Source: Mycobacterium sp. ACS4054 (GTDB lineage Bacteria; Actinomycetota; Actinomycetes; Mycobacteriales; Mycobacteriaceae). Taken from it: 64,000 nucleotides of DNA. Made by a program: the position numbers and the translations under genes. Below, one piece after another: positions 27,417 to 34,973 of this stretch; position 1 is the stretch's first letter, and each line of letters starts with the position of its first letter. The stretch is from positions 1-64,000 of the forward strand of contig NZ_LZHV01000058.1 in NCBI RefSeq assembly GCF_001667275.1. The letters are read 5' to 3'. The notes beneath the pieces were generated by a model. That model ran no database searches and was not told where the DNA came from. It saw only the letters and a program-made list of their open reading frames with translations.

Positions 27417-28346
27417 CTACTTGACCATCGTGAACTGGCAGACGTTCGTGTAGCCGTCGCGGAACAGGTCCGAGCAGCCCCGCAGGTACTTCAGGTAGAT
27501 GTCGTAGGTCTCCTGGCCCTTCAGGGCGATCGCCTCTTCCTTATGCGCCTCGAGGGCATCGCCCCAGGCCGTCAGCGTGGGCACGTAGTTCTTGCCGATG
27601 AAGTGGTGTCGCTCGATCTTGAAGCCCGCGTCCGTCGCGTACTTGTCGACCAGGTCGACCTGGGGCAGCTTTCCGCCCGGGTAGATCTCCTTGAGGATGA
27701 AGCTGATGAACCGCAGCAGGGTCATGTTCACCTGCAGGCCCATCTTCTTGCCCTCTTCGGCGCTGGGCACCACGATCGAGTGCAGCAGCATGCGGCCGTC
27801 GTCCGGCAGCAGGTCGTAGTACTTCTTGAAGAACGTGGCGTAGCGCTCGTATCCGGCGTCACCGGCGCCGTCGGCGAAGTGCTCGAACGCGCCCAGCGAC
27901 ACGATGCGGTCGATCGGTACGTCGCCGGGGAATTCCTCCCAGCCCTGGATCCGCACCTCCTTGCGGCGCGGGCTGTCCATCTTCTCGAACTCGGCCACGC
28001 AATGGGCGTACTGGTTTTCGCTGAGCGTCAGACCGATGACGTTGACGTCGTACTCGTCGACGGCGTGCCGCATCGTCGAACCCCACCCGGAGCCGATGTC
28101 GAGCAGCGTCATGCCCGGTTCCAGGTTGAGCTTGTCGAGGGCGAGCTTGCGCTTGGCGTACTGCGCCTCTTCCAGCGTCTTGGTCAGGTTCTGCGGGTCC
28201 GGATTCTCGTCGAAGTAACCGCAGCTGTACGTCATCGACGGGTCAAGCCAAAGCTTGAAGAACTCGTTCGACTTGTCGTAGTGCGACCGGACCTTCTCGA
28301 CCGGCGGCTTCAGCTGGGTGCTACCCGTTTCCCCCTGTGACGTCAT
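27417..28346 (-). CDS. cmaA2: Mycolic acid cyclopropane synthase CmaA2-type methyltransferase
   Basis: 309 residues. These cytoplasmic SAM-dependent enzymes cyclopropanate or methylate double bonds of mycolic acid precursors on ACP. Visible: [27 protein letters not shown], the SAM loop [10 protein letters not shown] (family consensus GCGWGS; Ser86 replaces Cys), [18 protein letters not shown] and the C-terminal [11 protein letters not shown]...VCQF. Gene order next to the dehydratase and serB1 matches M. tuberculosis cmaA2. A few extra residues around [12 protein letters not shown] distinguish it from CmaA2 of M. tuberculosis. MmaA-type activity cannot be excluded from sequence. Confidence 0.9.
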   Translation of the reverse strand: MTSQGETGSTQLKPPVEKVRSHYDKSNEFFKLWLDPSMTYSCGYFDENPDPQNLTKTLEEAQYAKRKLALDKLNLEPGMTLLDIGSGWGSTMRHAVDEYDVNVIGLTLSENQYAHCVAEFEKMDSPRRKEVRIQGWEEFPGDVPIDRIVSLGAFEHFADGAGDAGYERYATFFKKYYDLLPDDGRMLLHSIVVPSAEEGKKMGLQVNMTLLRFISFILKEIYPGGKLPQVDLVDKYATDAGFKIERHHFIGKNYVPTLTAWGDALEAHKEEAIALKGQETYDIYLKYLRGCSDLFRDGYTNVCQFTMVK

Positions 28347-28356
28347 AGATTTGAAC

Positions 28357-28869
28357 CTACTTTCCCGCTGATATGGACGCGACTGCCGCGACGGTGGCTT
28401 CGTGGTCGGCTTCGTGGCTTGCGGCTTCCCCCAGCATCGTGACTGTACTGGTGATCACCGGTTTGCCCTCGGCGTCCGTGACCTCGCTGCGGATCTCGGT
28501 GATCACGGCGCCATGGGACTCAATGACCGAGTCTAGATAAGTGTCGAAGTAAAGCCTATCCCCGGCGACGATCGGCCGGTGGAACTTGAATTTCTGGTCG
28601 CGGTGCATGACCCGCGCGATGTTGATCGGAATGCTGAACTTGGTGAAGATCTCCAACTGCACGCGCCGACCCGCGATGGCGAGGAAGGTGGGCGGGGCCA
28701 CCAGCGCGTCATATCCGCCCGCGGCGGCGGCTTCCTCGCTGAAGTGCATCGGGTTGTCGTCCTTGAGCGCGAGCGCGAACTCGCGGATCTTCTCGCGGCC
28801 GACCAGGAAGTAATCCGGCGCCCGGTAGTGGCTGCCGATGAGCCCTTCGGCTCCCTTGGGGACTGTCAT
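28357..28869 (-). CDS. MaoC/FAS1-like hydratase-fold protein, Rv0504c-like
   Basis: 170 residues from ATG 28869. Hotdog fold of the HadA/HadC type: [21 protein letters not shown] at the start, then [15 protein letters not shown] in the middle. The catalytic Asp-x4-His of hydratase 2 (as in HadB) is not seen; HadA and HadC also lack it and work only with a partner. So this may be a non-catalytic half of a (3R)-hydroxyacyl hydratase related to mycolate synthesis, in line with cmaA2 lying 10 nt downstream. The partner is not coded here. Confidence 0.85.
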   Translation of the reverse strand: MTVPKGAEGLIGSHYRAPDYFLVGREKIREFALALKDDNPMHFSEEAAAAGGYDALVAPPTFLAIAGRRVQLEIFTKFSIPINIARVMHRDQKFKFHRPIVAGDRLYFDTYLDSVIESHGAVITEIRSEVTDAEGKPVITSTVTMLGEAASHEADHEATVAAVASISAGK

Positions 28870-28915
28870 ACCGCTATCGCTCTCCGCTTCGAATAGGTCT
28901 CAGCGGCGCAGCCTA

Positions 28916-29821
28916 TCAGCGGGATTGCCGCCGGGATGCGACCGCGGCCAGGGCGCCGCCGGCCGCCCCCAGCGCCAGGGCCGACGGCACGCCGATCCGG
29001 GCGGCCTTGCGGGCGGTGCGAAAGTCCCGGATCTCCCAGCCGCGCTCGCGCGCCAGGGTGCGCAGGCGCGCGTCCGGGTTGATGGCGACCGCGGTGCCCA
29101 CCAGCGACAGCATCGGCACGTCGTTGAAGCTGTCGGAGTACGCCGTGCAGCGTTTGAGGTTCAGTCCCTCCCGGATCGCAAGCGACCGCACGGCGTGCGC
29201 CTTGCCCGTGCCGTGCAGGATCTCGCCGACGAGCCGGCCGGTGAACACGCCGTCGACCGACTCCGCGACGGTACCCAGGGCGCCGGTCAGGCCGAGCCGC
29301 CGCGCGATGGTCGCCGCGAGTTCGTAAGGGGTGGCGGTGATTAGCCAGACTTGCTGGCCGGCGTCGAGGTGCATCTGTGTGAGCTCGCGGGTGCCGGGCC
29401 AGATCTTGTCGGCGATGATCTCGTCGTAGATCTCCTCGCCCAGCGCGACGAGCTGCTCGACGGACCGGCCCTCGATGAAGGCGAGGGCTTTGCGGCGGCC
29501 GGCGGCGACGTCGTTGCTGTTCTCCTTGCCGAGGACCTGGAATTTGGCCTGGGCGTAGATGAAGCCGAGCACGTCGCGATAGGTGAAGTAGTGCCGCGCC
29601 GCGAGCCCGCGACCGAAGTGCACCGCCGACGAGCCCTGCACCAGCGTGTTGTCGACGTCGAAGAAGGCGGCCGCGGTGAGGTCGATGGGCGGCTGGGGGC
29701 GGTCCTCGCCGGCGGTCTCGGCTTGCAGGCCCTCCAGCGCGCGGGCGGCGCTGGCGTCGGCGGGCAGCGATTCCAGGTCGTCGCGACTGACGTCGCCGTT
29801 GACCGGGTCAGAGGAAGTCAT
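28916..29821 (-). CDS. serB1: HAD-superfamily phosphatase SerB1
   Basis: 301 residues from ATG 29821, with a strong AGGAGG 9 nt upstream that decides the start; the open frame extends 83 codons further without similarity. The HAD motif [11 protein letters not shown] gives Asp55 and Asp57; the cap domain is helical; [16 protein letters not shown] and [11 protein letters not shown] supply the remaining motifs. The C-terminus has a hydrophobic helix ([15 protein letters not shown]) and may sit at the membrane. The gene is named for phosphoserine phosphatase, but this HAD-IB group also includes lipid phosphatases, which would suit the neighbours better. M. tuberculosis SerB1 is longer at the N-terminus. 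Confidence 0.87.
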   Translation of the reverse strand: MTSSDPVNGDVSRDDLESLPADASAARALEGLQAETAGEDRPQPPIDLTAAAFFDVDNTLVQGSSAVHFGRGLAARHYFTYRDVLGFIYAQAKFQVLGKENSNDVAAGRRKALAFIEGRSVEQLVALGEEIYDEIIADKIWPGTRELTQMHLDAGQQVWLITATPYELAATIARRLGLTGALGTVAESVDGVFTGRLVGEILHGTGKAHAVRSLAIREGLNLKRCTAYSDSFNDVPMLSLVGTAVAINPDARLRTLARERGWEIRDFRTARKAARIGVPSALALGAAGGALAAVASRRQSR

Positions 29822-29944
29822 CGCCAAACCTCCTAGATCGCTGTGTTGCCTGGCGACCCAGTGGGTCCCGGTACTCAACCCTATCCGGCGGGGTGGGGGG
29901 AGAGCGGGCGTGCTCGGCAAGCTCACAGTCGGGTGTTGGGCGCG

Positions 29945-29997
29945 CGAGCGTGACGCTGGCGTCACGCTCGGCGCCGAGTGTGACGGTGGCGTCACAC
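29945..29997. repeat. Two tandem palindromes between serB1 and the toxin-immunity cassette
   Basis: The first is a perfect 12-bp inverted repeat with a 2-nt centre (29945-29970, CGAGCGTGACGC-TG-GCGTCACGCTCG). The second (29978-29997) has arms matching at 8 of 9 positions. Both contain the core GTGACGSTGGCGTCAC and their centres are 30 nt apart. The tiny loop argues against an RNA terminator and for a protein-binding site or an interspersed DNA repeat. They sit 30 nt past the stop of the last immunity gene. Confidence 0.8.
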
Positions 29998-30026
29998 ACG
30001 GGCTGGGAGGCGTTGTGTGCGTGCTG

Positions 30027-30659
30027 CTAGGCGCTTCGAATGTTGAGCGTGAACCAATCCGGCGGGACACCTTGGCGCAGCACGCAATCCAGTTCCTCGA
30101 AACTTAGAACGATCAGATGTGACGCGGCGATCGCATCATGCTCTGGCATCCATCCCCGATCACTCGGTTCGTGATCGGCCGTCATGCTGACGCGCCCAGG
30201 ATAATTGGCCGGATCGGGCTTACTGAGCGAGACCATGGGATTAAGACCCTCTTGATACCACCGGAAGCTGGGAGAATCGCTGTACTTCCCGGGACGGGCC
30301 ATCTGGCTAATCAAGAAAGCGAGATACTTCTCAGCGTCATCGTAGCTTTTAAACATCCAATAGGTGCGTCGCGAGCCTCGTTCTTCGCTATCAATGAAAA
30401 ATTGTCCGCCCTCCCACGTCAGATAATAGGAAACGTCGCCATCGTCAATGAAGGCTAGCTCGTGGCTCCCCATCATTTCGGGCGGCCGTCGTCCCCAGAA
30501 GACTTGCTCTTGAGATTCCCGGCCCCTTGGCTCTCGCCGAGAGTCACCGGGCGAACGCCCTTGCCGTCGCAGATAAATTTCCTGCCACGCATACCAGTAC
30601 TTTACGAGTCGATGCAGGAATGGTGGGATCGTGGTGAGGTCGAGCTTGCAGTCAACCAT
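30027..30659 (-). CDS. Second candidate immunity protein of the CpnT-like toxin
   Basis: 210 residues from ATG 30659, 25 nt behind the first immunity gene. The two proteins are paralogous over their C-terminal halves: [20 protein letters not shown] matches FSKFSDAGKYIIMRLADGAR of the neighbour, and [18 protein letters not shown] matches LLTFDELTAALLEGMPED. It has no signal peptide and no membrane helix, so it is probably cytosolic, as expected for an immunity protein. The pattern recalls the Imm61 group of polymorphic-toxin systems, but that assignment is from memory. The G+C content is far below that of the flanks. It may protect against this toxin or a former version of it. Confidence 0.7.
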   Translation of the reverse strand: MVDCKLDLTTIPPFLHRLVKYWYAWQEIYLRRQGRSPGDSRREPRGRESQEQVFWGRRPPEMMGSHELAFIDDGDVSYYLTWEGGQFFIDSEERGSRRTYWMFKSYDDAEKYLAFLISQMARPGKYSDSPSFRWYQEGLNPMVSLSKPDPANYPGRVSMTADHEPSDRGWMPEHDAIAASHLIVLSFEELDCVLRQGVPPDWFTLNIRSA

Positions 30660-30684
30660 AAGTTTGGTATCCGCTCAAGCCCTA

Positions 30685-31380
30685 TTATTCGTGGGATCTA
30701 GCGATTGAAGCGATGTCTTCAGGCATACCTTCGAGCAGGGCCGCGGTCAACTCATCGAACGTTAAAAGAAGGATTTGCATCCTTGGCTCGTCTTCGGGAA
30801 ATGCAAATGCGTAAGAATCTGGCTGCGTTGTGAGCGTGTAGCGTTTCAGATATTGCTCCGAAAACCCGTCTGCAAGGGCGGGGCACCGGCTTTTGAAAAA
30901 ATCGATGACATTCAGGTCCGCAGCCGCGATTGCTATACCAGAGTCGATGCCGCGGTCGTCCCACTTGACGAATTGCGTTTGCAAGCTGAGGTTCACGCGG
31001 GCGCCATCTGCAAGGCGCATGATGATGTATTTTCCTGCGTCTGAGAACTTTGAAAACAAGACTTTGATGTCCTCATCCCGCTGCGCCGCTCGTTCATGCT
31101 TCAGCGAACTTAACACGCTGAAGTAGCCGAGTTTTGTGCCCGAAATTATCCAAGCTCCCCAGTCGCCTTGCTCGGCCCATTCGGGCCATTTCTTGACTTT
31201 ACCGGAGTAGTCAGAGCGGAAATATAGACGGTCTTCGTGTATCTCCACCGCGTCGTAGGGCCCGCTGCCGACGCTGTTCGCAATATTGCGCCAGATGCTG
31301 TAATGGTCCATGAACTCACCATATCCGTCTTCTGCGCTAAAGTTTGTTGCCAAACCTGAACACCCCTTCTTGGTTGCCAC
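30685..31380 (-). CDS. First candidate immunity protein of the CpnT-like toxin (IFT position)
   Basis: 231 residues from GTG 31380, one base after the toxin stop, with AAGGGA 5 nt upstream inside the toxin gene. This is the place of IFT (Rv3902c), the cytosolic antidote that binds the TNT domain of M. tuberculosis CpnT. The protein is soluble, rich in aromatic residues in its first half (YSIWRNIANSV, WPEWAEQGDWGAWI), and shares its second half with the following gene. I see no clear similarity to IFT by eye, so the role rests on position and on the paralogy. A hand count of the 60-base line at 30721 gave 30 G+C. Confidence 0.72.
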   Translation of the reverse strand: MATKKGCSGLATNFSAEDGYGEFMDHYSIWRNIANSVGSGPYDAVEIHEDRLYFRSDYSGKVKKWPEWAEQGDWGAWIISGTKLGYFSVLSSLKHERAAQRDEDIKVLFSKFSDAGKYIIMRLADGARVNLSLQTQFVKWDDRGIDSGIAIAAADLNVIDFFKSRCPALADGFSEQYLKRYTLTTQPDSYAFAFPEDEPRMQILLLTFDELTAALLEGMPEDIASIARSHE

Positions 31381-31381
31381 G

Positions 31382-33946
31382 CTATCCCTTTGCTAGGTAA
31401 CCGTTTTCAAGTAACCATTTGATCAGAACAGTCTTGCCGTTCTTGTCAACAACCACCCATTGTGTTCCACCGCCCGGCTGTCCGAATGCGTCACCCACTT
31501 TTCCATGTCGGACTTGCCATCCTTCCGGCAATTCCTTACCGGTGCCGTGAAACCTATTGTAGTCACCAGATGAACCGGGGGCCAATCCGCGGTCAGGATA
31601 GGGGTCACCCTCCGCGGCCATGTAATCGCCTCGATCGCCGCTAACCTCTCCGATTCTATCTAGCCATGTCTCCTTCGGAATGCTGCGAGCTATTTCATAC
31701 CTGCGATCCGCGAAACCGTCGACTTTCGGCCAATCCCACGTCCTCCTCGCGGGATCCCAGTACCTTTCGAGTATTTCCTGAGCGGTCATTCCCTCGTAAG
31801 GGCTCTGCGCCGCTGATTCGGCGATTTCTGGGGGGCATCCGTGCTCCAACAGATCCTTTACGAGCCGCTCGGGTGATTCGGCGAGCGCCAACTGCGCCTG
31901 GTGCCACGGCTTCAAATCCGCGACGGAGGGGACTTCTAGCCGATGCTCGTCGGCGTCGTCATCGGGTGGTGTGCCGTCGTGAGGCAGATGTGACCCGGGC
32001 GATTTGTCGCCGGCTGCGGGTTCGGGGGGCCCGTCACTCGGCGGGTGTGGTGCGTCTCCACCGTCCCCGGGCGGCGCACCGTCGTGGGGTAGCTGCGGTT
32101 CGGGCGGGCGAGCGCCCGGTTCCCCGGCGTGCGGCGCATCTTCCAAGGGCAGTGATGCTTCGGCGGGGGCGCCGCCCATGGGGGCGGACGGCGGCGTCGG
32201 CAGGTGCGGCGCCTCCGGCGGGGATGGAAGGCCCGCACTAGGAACGGGCGCGCCGCCGGGCGACGGTGGCACATGGGCGGGTGCCGGCTCGGCCGGTTTC
32301 GGGTGGGGCAGTGGCGCCTGCTCGGCCGGCGCGGATGCACCCGGCTTGCCCGCGGCCTCCGGCGGCGCGGCGATCGGCTTGGGCGCCTCACCCGCGGGGT
32401 GCTTCTCGCCCACTGGTGGCTTGGACTCAGTCGGGCTGTGCGGCAGGGGGCCGTCGGCGGGCGCGGGTGCCGGCTTGCCCGATGCTGGTGGCGCGGGTCG
32501 GCCCGGCTCCGGCTTGCCTGGAGGCGCCGGTTGACTCCCTTCCGGGGGTTTCGGACCGGCCGGCGGGGGCTCCGTCCGGGGCGGTTCTGAGGGCGGTTTC
32601 ACCCCTTCCGGCAGTCGCCCCTCCCGCAAGCCCCTCAGCGCGTCGCGCATACCGCGGCCCCACTTGCCGAGCTTGGACAGCGGCCCGCCCGGCACCGCCA
32701 AGGTGGCGATGTCGAAAAGGCTCTTTCCGAATGCTTCGTCAGGGTGCGAGGCCCACTCGTCCCAGTGAGTGACCTGCTTGCCCAGCGCTTTCCAGGCCTC
32801 GCCGGCCCCGTGTAGACCATCGGGGCCCAAGCCCGCCAGGGTGGCTTCCCCTTCGACCATGCCGACCGTGTCTTTGACGAAGCCCACCGGATCGGTTTGG
32901 AGGCGGGTCAGGCTGAATTGGTTGAGGCCCTCGAGATAGTCGTAGCCCTCCACGCCAACACCCTTGAGCGTCTGGCCCACGTGATTGAGGACCCTGCCCA
33001 CCTGGGTGCCGTGCAAGAAGTGGTCCCACTCGTGACCCGCCCAGCGCGCCATACCCTCTGCCGCGGCGGCCGCCGCGGAGATGGTGGCGTTGATTTGATC
33101 GCCCAGTGTCTCGGCTTCGTGGGCAAAGTTGTCGACCACCGTGCGGATGTCGTCGGCGATTCGCTTGATCTCGTCTTCGTCCTCGTCGGTCAGCAGATCC
33201 CAGACCTCTTTGATCCCGGTCAACGGGTCGCAGATACGCGACAACAGATCCAGAATCGCGGCGTGCACCTTGTCGACCTTCGCCGCATAGCTGCTGAGCT
33301 GCGCGGCGATGGTCTGGCACTGGCGTGCGACGTCGATGGTGGCCTCGGACGCATCGAGCAGCGCCTTATTGATGGCCGTGCCCTCGGGGATCTGCTGGGC
33401 GCCGATTGCGGCCATCGTCCCACCGCCCGCCGCGGTCTCGGTGGCCATGAAGTTGGCGCCCGCGGCGGCCCAGGCCGCGGCGGCGGCCCGCAATTTCGCC
33501 GAATCGCCACTGGGCCAGATCATTCCGATGTAGGGGGCCACCCAGCCCCACCCGGCCGGCGCGCCGGTACCGGCACCCACCGCCGACGGAGGCTTGGGCC
33601 CGACGATCAACGGCGCGGTCACCTGCGGTGTGGGGAGACCCCCGGCCCGGCCCGTGACATCCGACAACGCCTCGGCCAGCGCGTAGTTGTGTGCCGACAC
33701 CCGCACCCCGTCGCCGATGCTGCACAACCCGTTGCGGATGTTGGTCATCGCGTCGATCAGCTTGGCCGCCGCGCCGTCGTACGACCGGCCCACCGTCGCC
33801 CCCACCGGATCGTCACCGGCCATGCCGGCGCTGCCGGCCAGCGCCGCGGTCAACCCAGAGATCACCGATCCCAACGACTCACCGGCGGCCAGCACCGTGG
33901 CGCCTGCGCGGTCTAGGGCAGTCGGATCACACGCCAGCGGCGCCAT
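31382..33946 (-). CDS. cpnT: CpnT-like secreted toxin: ESX/channel N-terminal half, Pro-rich linker, TNT-type C-terminal domain
   Basis: 854 residues (M. tuberculosis CpnT: 846). Residues 1 to about 440 are highly similar to CpnT throughout (MAPLACDPTALDRAGATVLA, WGWVAPYIGMIWPSGD, ICDPLTGIKEVWDLLTDEDEDEIKRI, GGPLSKLGKWGRG); in M. tuberculosis this half is needed for export and outer-membrane channel function. A Pro/Ala/Gly linker follows to about 675. The C-terminus from about 750 is a TNT domain, the NAD+ glycohydrolase fold that kills host cells: PDRGL (Arg786), KELPEGW and FGQPGGGTQW with Gln829 matching the essential Gln822. The essential His792 has no clear match. It starts 4 nt after esxE stops. 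Confidence 0.9.
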   Translation of the reverse strand: MAPLACDPTALDRAGATVLAAGESLGSVISGLTAALAGSAGMAGDDPVGATVGRSYDGAAAKLIDAMTNIRNGLCSIGDGVRVSAHNYALAEALSDVTGRAGGLPTPQVTAPLIVGPKPPSAVGAGTGAPAGWGWVAPYIGMIWPSGDSAKLRAAAAAWAAAGANFMATETAAGGGTMAAIGAQQIPEGTAINKALLDASEATIDVARQCQTIAAQLSSYAAKVDKVHAAILDLLSRICDPLTGIKEVWDLLTDEDEDEIKRIADDIRTVVDNFAHEAETLGDQINATISAAAAAAEGMARWAGHEWDHFLHGTQVGRVLNHVGQTLKGVGVEGYDYLEGLNQFSLTRLQTDPVGFVKDTVGMVEGEATLAGLGPDGLHGAGEAWKALGKQVTHWDEWASHPDEAFGKSLFDIATLAVPGGPLSKLGKWGRGMRDALRGLREGRLPEGVKPPSEPPRTEPPPAGPKPPEGSQPAPPGKPEPGRPAPPASGKPAPAPADGPLPHSPTESKPPVGEKHPAGEAPKPIAAPPEAAGKPGASAPAEQAPLPHPKPAEPAPAHVPPSPGGAPVPSAGLPSPPEAPHLPTPPSAPMGGAPAEASLPLEDAPHAGEPGARPPEPQLPHDGAPPGDGGDAPHPPSDGPPEPAAGDKSPGSHLPHDGTPPDDDADEHRLEVPSVADLKPWHQAQLALAESPERLVKDLLEHGCPPEIAESAAQSPYEGMTAQEILERYWDPARRTWDWPKVDGFADRRYEIARSIPKETWLDRIGEVSGDRGDYMAAEGDPYPDRGLAPGSSGDYNRFHGTGKELPEGWQVRHGKVGDAFGQPGGGTQWVVVDKNGKTVLIKWLLENGYLAKG

Positions 33947-33950
33947 GTGC

Positions 33951-34223
33951 TCACGACCACATGCCGAGATTCGTCGACATCGCGCCCGTGTAGTTGCCGT
34001 GCGCGGTCGTGGCCACCTTCTCGAGTTGCGCCAGCGCCTCGCGCATCATCGCCTCGCCGCGCACCCAGTGCTGGTGCGCCTCGGCGTGGGCCGCCGCGGC
34101 CTCGCCCGTCCACGCGGCGTGCAAATGCGTTACCCGCGAATCGATTTCGGCGATCATGTCCTCGGCGTAGCGCTGAAAGCCCGCCATCCGCTGCACCGCA
34201 TCGGCCAACGCCTGCGGATCCAC
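33951..34223 (-). CDS. esxE: WXG100-family protein EsxE
   Basis: 90 residues from GTG 34223, with GAGG 8 nt upstream; the length equals M. tuberculosis EsxE (Rv3904c). Helix-turn-helix hairpin with the turn at HAAWTGEAAAAHAEA (W-x-G) and a near-identical C-terminus NYTGAMSTNLGMWS. EsxE and EsxF form the heterodimer that takes part in CpnT export and outer-membrane activity. Longer GTG starts at 34241 and 34244 would overlap the esxF stop; the homologous start and ribosome-binding site favour 34223. Confidence 0.92.
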   Translation of the reverse strand: MDPQALADAVQRMAGFQRYAEDMIAEIDSRVTHLHAAWTGEAAAAHAEAHQHWVRGEAMMREALAQLEKVATTAHGNYTGAMSTNLGMWS

Positions 34224-34233
34224 CCGAAACGCC

Positions 34234-34542
34234 TCAGCCACCACGCACCGCCCGCTCCGCTTGGGCCGACCGGGCCTCGTTGCCCGCATAGGCACCGCCG
34301 GCCTCGCCCACCAGGTGCGCCAGCATCGACAACCCAAGCTCCACCTCGCGGGCGCCCCGATGCCACAGCTCCCACGCCGCCCCGTAGGCGGAGCCCGACG
34401 CGCCCCGCCAGCCGCCCAACAACCGTCCCACCTGATCGTCCAGCTGGGCGAGCTGGCTCGAAAGTTGCTCGGCCGCACCGCTGAGCGACGCGGCGGCGCC
34501 CCGCATCACTGCGGGATCGACCCGCACTGTCGCCTCGGCCAT
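34234..34542 (-). CDS. esxF: WXG100-family protein EsxF
   Basis: 102 residues from ATG 34542 (MAEATVRVDPAVM). The WXG motif lies in LGGWRGASGSAYGAAWELWHRGA, matching M. tuberculosis EsxF (Rv3905c, 103 residues) closely. It pairs with EsxE. First gene of the toxin operon: a TATGTT -10 box ends 6 nt before the ATG with a TTGTGG -35 at 17-nt spacing, which supports this start over the in-frame codon at 34575. Confidence 0.93.
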   Translation of the reverse strand: MAEATVRVDPAVMRGAAASLSGAAEQLSSQLAQLDDQVGRLLGGWRGASGSAYGAAWELWHRGAREVELGLSMLAHLVGEAGGAYAGNEARSAQAERAVRGG

Positions 34543-34548
34543 GACCGG

Positions 34549-34577
34549 AACATAACGCCTGGTAAATAGGCCCACAA
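34549..34577 (-). promoter_or_regulatory. Promoter of the esxF-esxE-cpnT operon
   Basis: On the reverse strand TTGTGG (34577-34572), a 17-nt spacer and TATGTT (34554-34549), followed 6 nt later by the esxF ATG. Both boxes and the spacing are good for a SigA-type promoter and imply a leaderless esxF mRNA. Confidence 0.6.
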
Positions 34578-34601
34578 GTCACCGATGCCAGACTGGTGCC
34601 C

Positions 34602-34871
34602 ATGACCGAAGCGACCGGCCGCCCGCGGGTGGAACTCCTGACCCGCGACGGCTGCACCATCTGCGAGCGGGTGCATGCCCGGCTGGGCGAACTGGCGGCC
34701 GAGCTGGGCTTCGACCTTTCCACCACCGACGTCGACGCCGCCGCGGCGGCCGGCAACCCGGCGCTACGGGCGGAGTTCGGCGACCGGCTGCCCGTGATCC
34801 TGCTCGACGGCCGCGAGCACAGCTACTGGGACATCGACGAGGCGCGGCTGCGCGCGGATCTCGGGAGATGA
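34602..34871 (+). CDS. Glutaredoxin-like protein, Rv0508-like
   Basis: 89 residues from ATG 34602. DUF836/glutaredoxin-like thioredoxin fold with the redox pair CTIC near residue 17 (LLTRDGCTICERVHARL) and the cis-Pro in RLPVILLDG. Probably a cytoplasmic thiol reductant; its thiol partner could be mycothiol or NrdH-type reductase, unknown. It lies directly upstream of hemA in the same direction, as in M. tuberculosis. GTG 34596 is another in-frame start. Confidence 0.87.
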   Translation: MTEATGRPRVELLTRDGCTICERVHARLGELAAELGFDLSTTDVDAAAAAGNPALRAEFGDRLPVILLDGREHSYWDIDEARLRADLGR

Positions 34872-34973
34872 GGACCACCGGGCAATTATTTGGTAGCCCA
34901 CCTGATAAACGATTACCGTGGAAACCAGTTCAATTACTGGAGAAAGCAAGGGAGCTGGCCAGGTGATGCTGCC

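Larger units (their letters stand above)
30027..31920. other. Low-G+C toxin-tip and immunity cassette
   Basis: Hand counts of single 60-base lines give 30 G+C (30721), 29 (31321) and 34 (31681), against 41 for the line at 33001 in the same toxin gene. The change falls near 31920, where the Pro-rich linker of the toxin ends. The cassette thus covers the C-terminal toxin domain and both immunity genes and looks recently acquired or exchanged as a unit. Confidence 0.65.

Noticed and set aside
29808..30107. Short frames reading [14 protein letters not shown] through the tandem palindromes
   Set aside because: The peptide is simply the translation of the palindromic repeat, so it is not evidence of a gene.
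30685..31380. The immunity genes as decayed or random frames because of low G+C
   Set aside because: Two consecutive long frames, a fitting ribosome-binding site and mutual paralogy argue that both are real genes.
34890..34973. In-frame upstream start of hemA adding 28 residues
   Set aside because: The added part has no similarity to HemA, while GTG 34974 has a ribosome-binding site and the conserved N-terminus.
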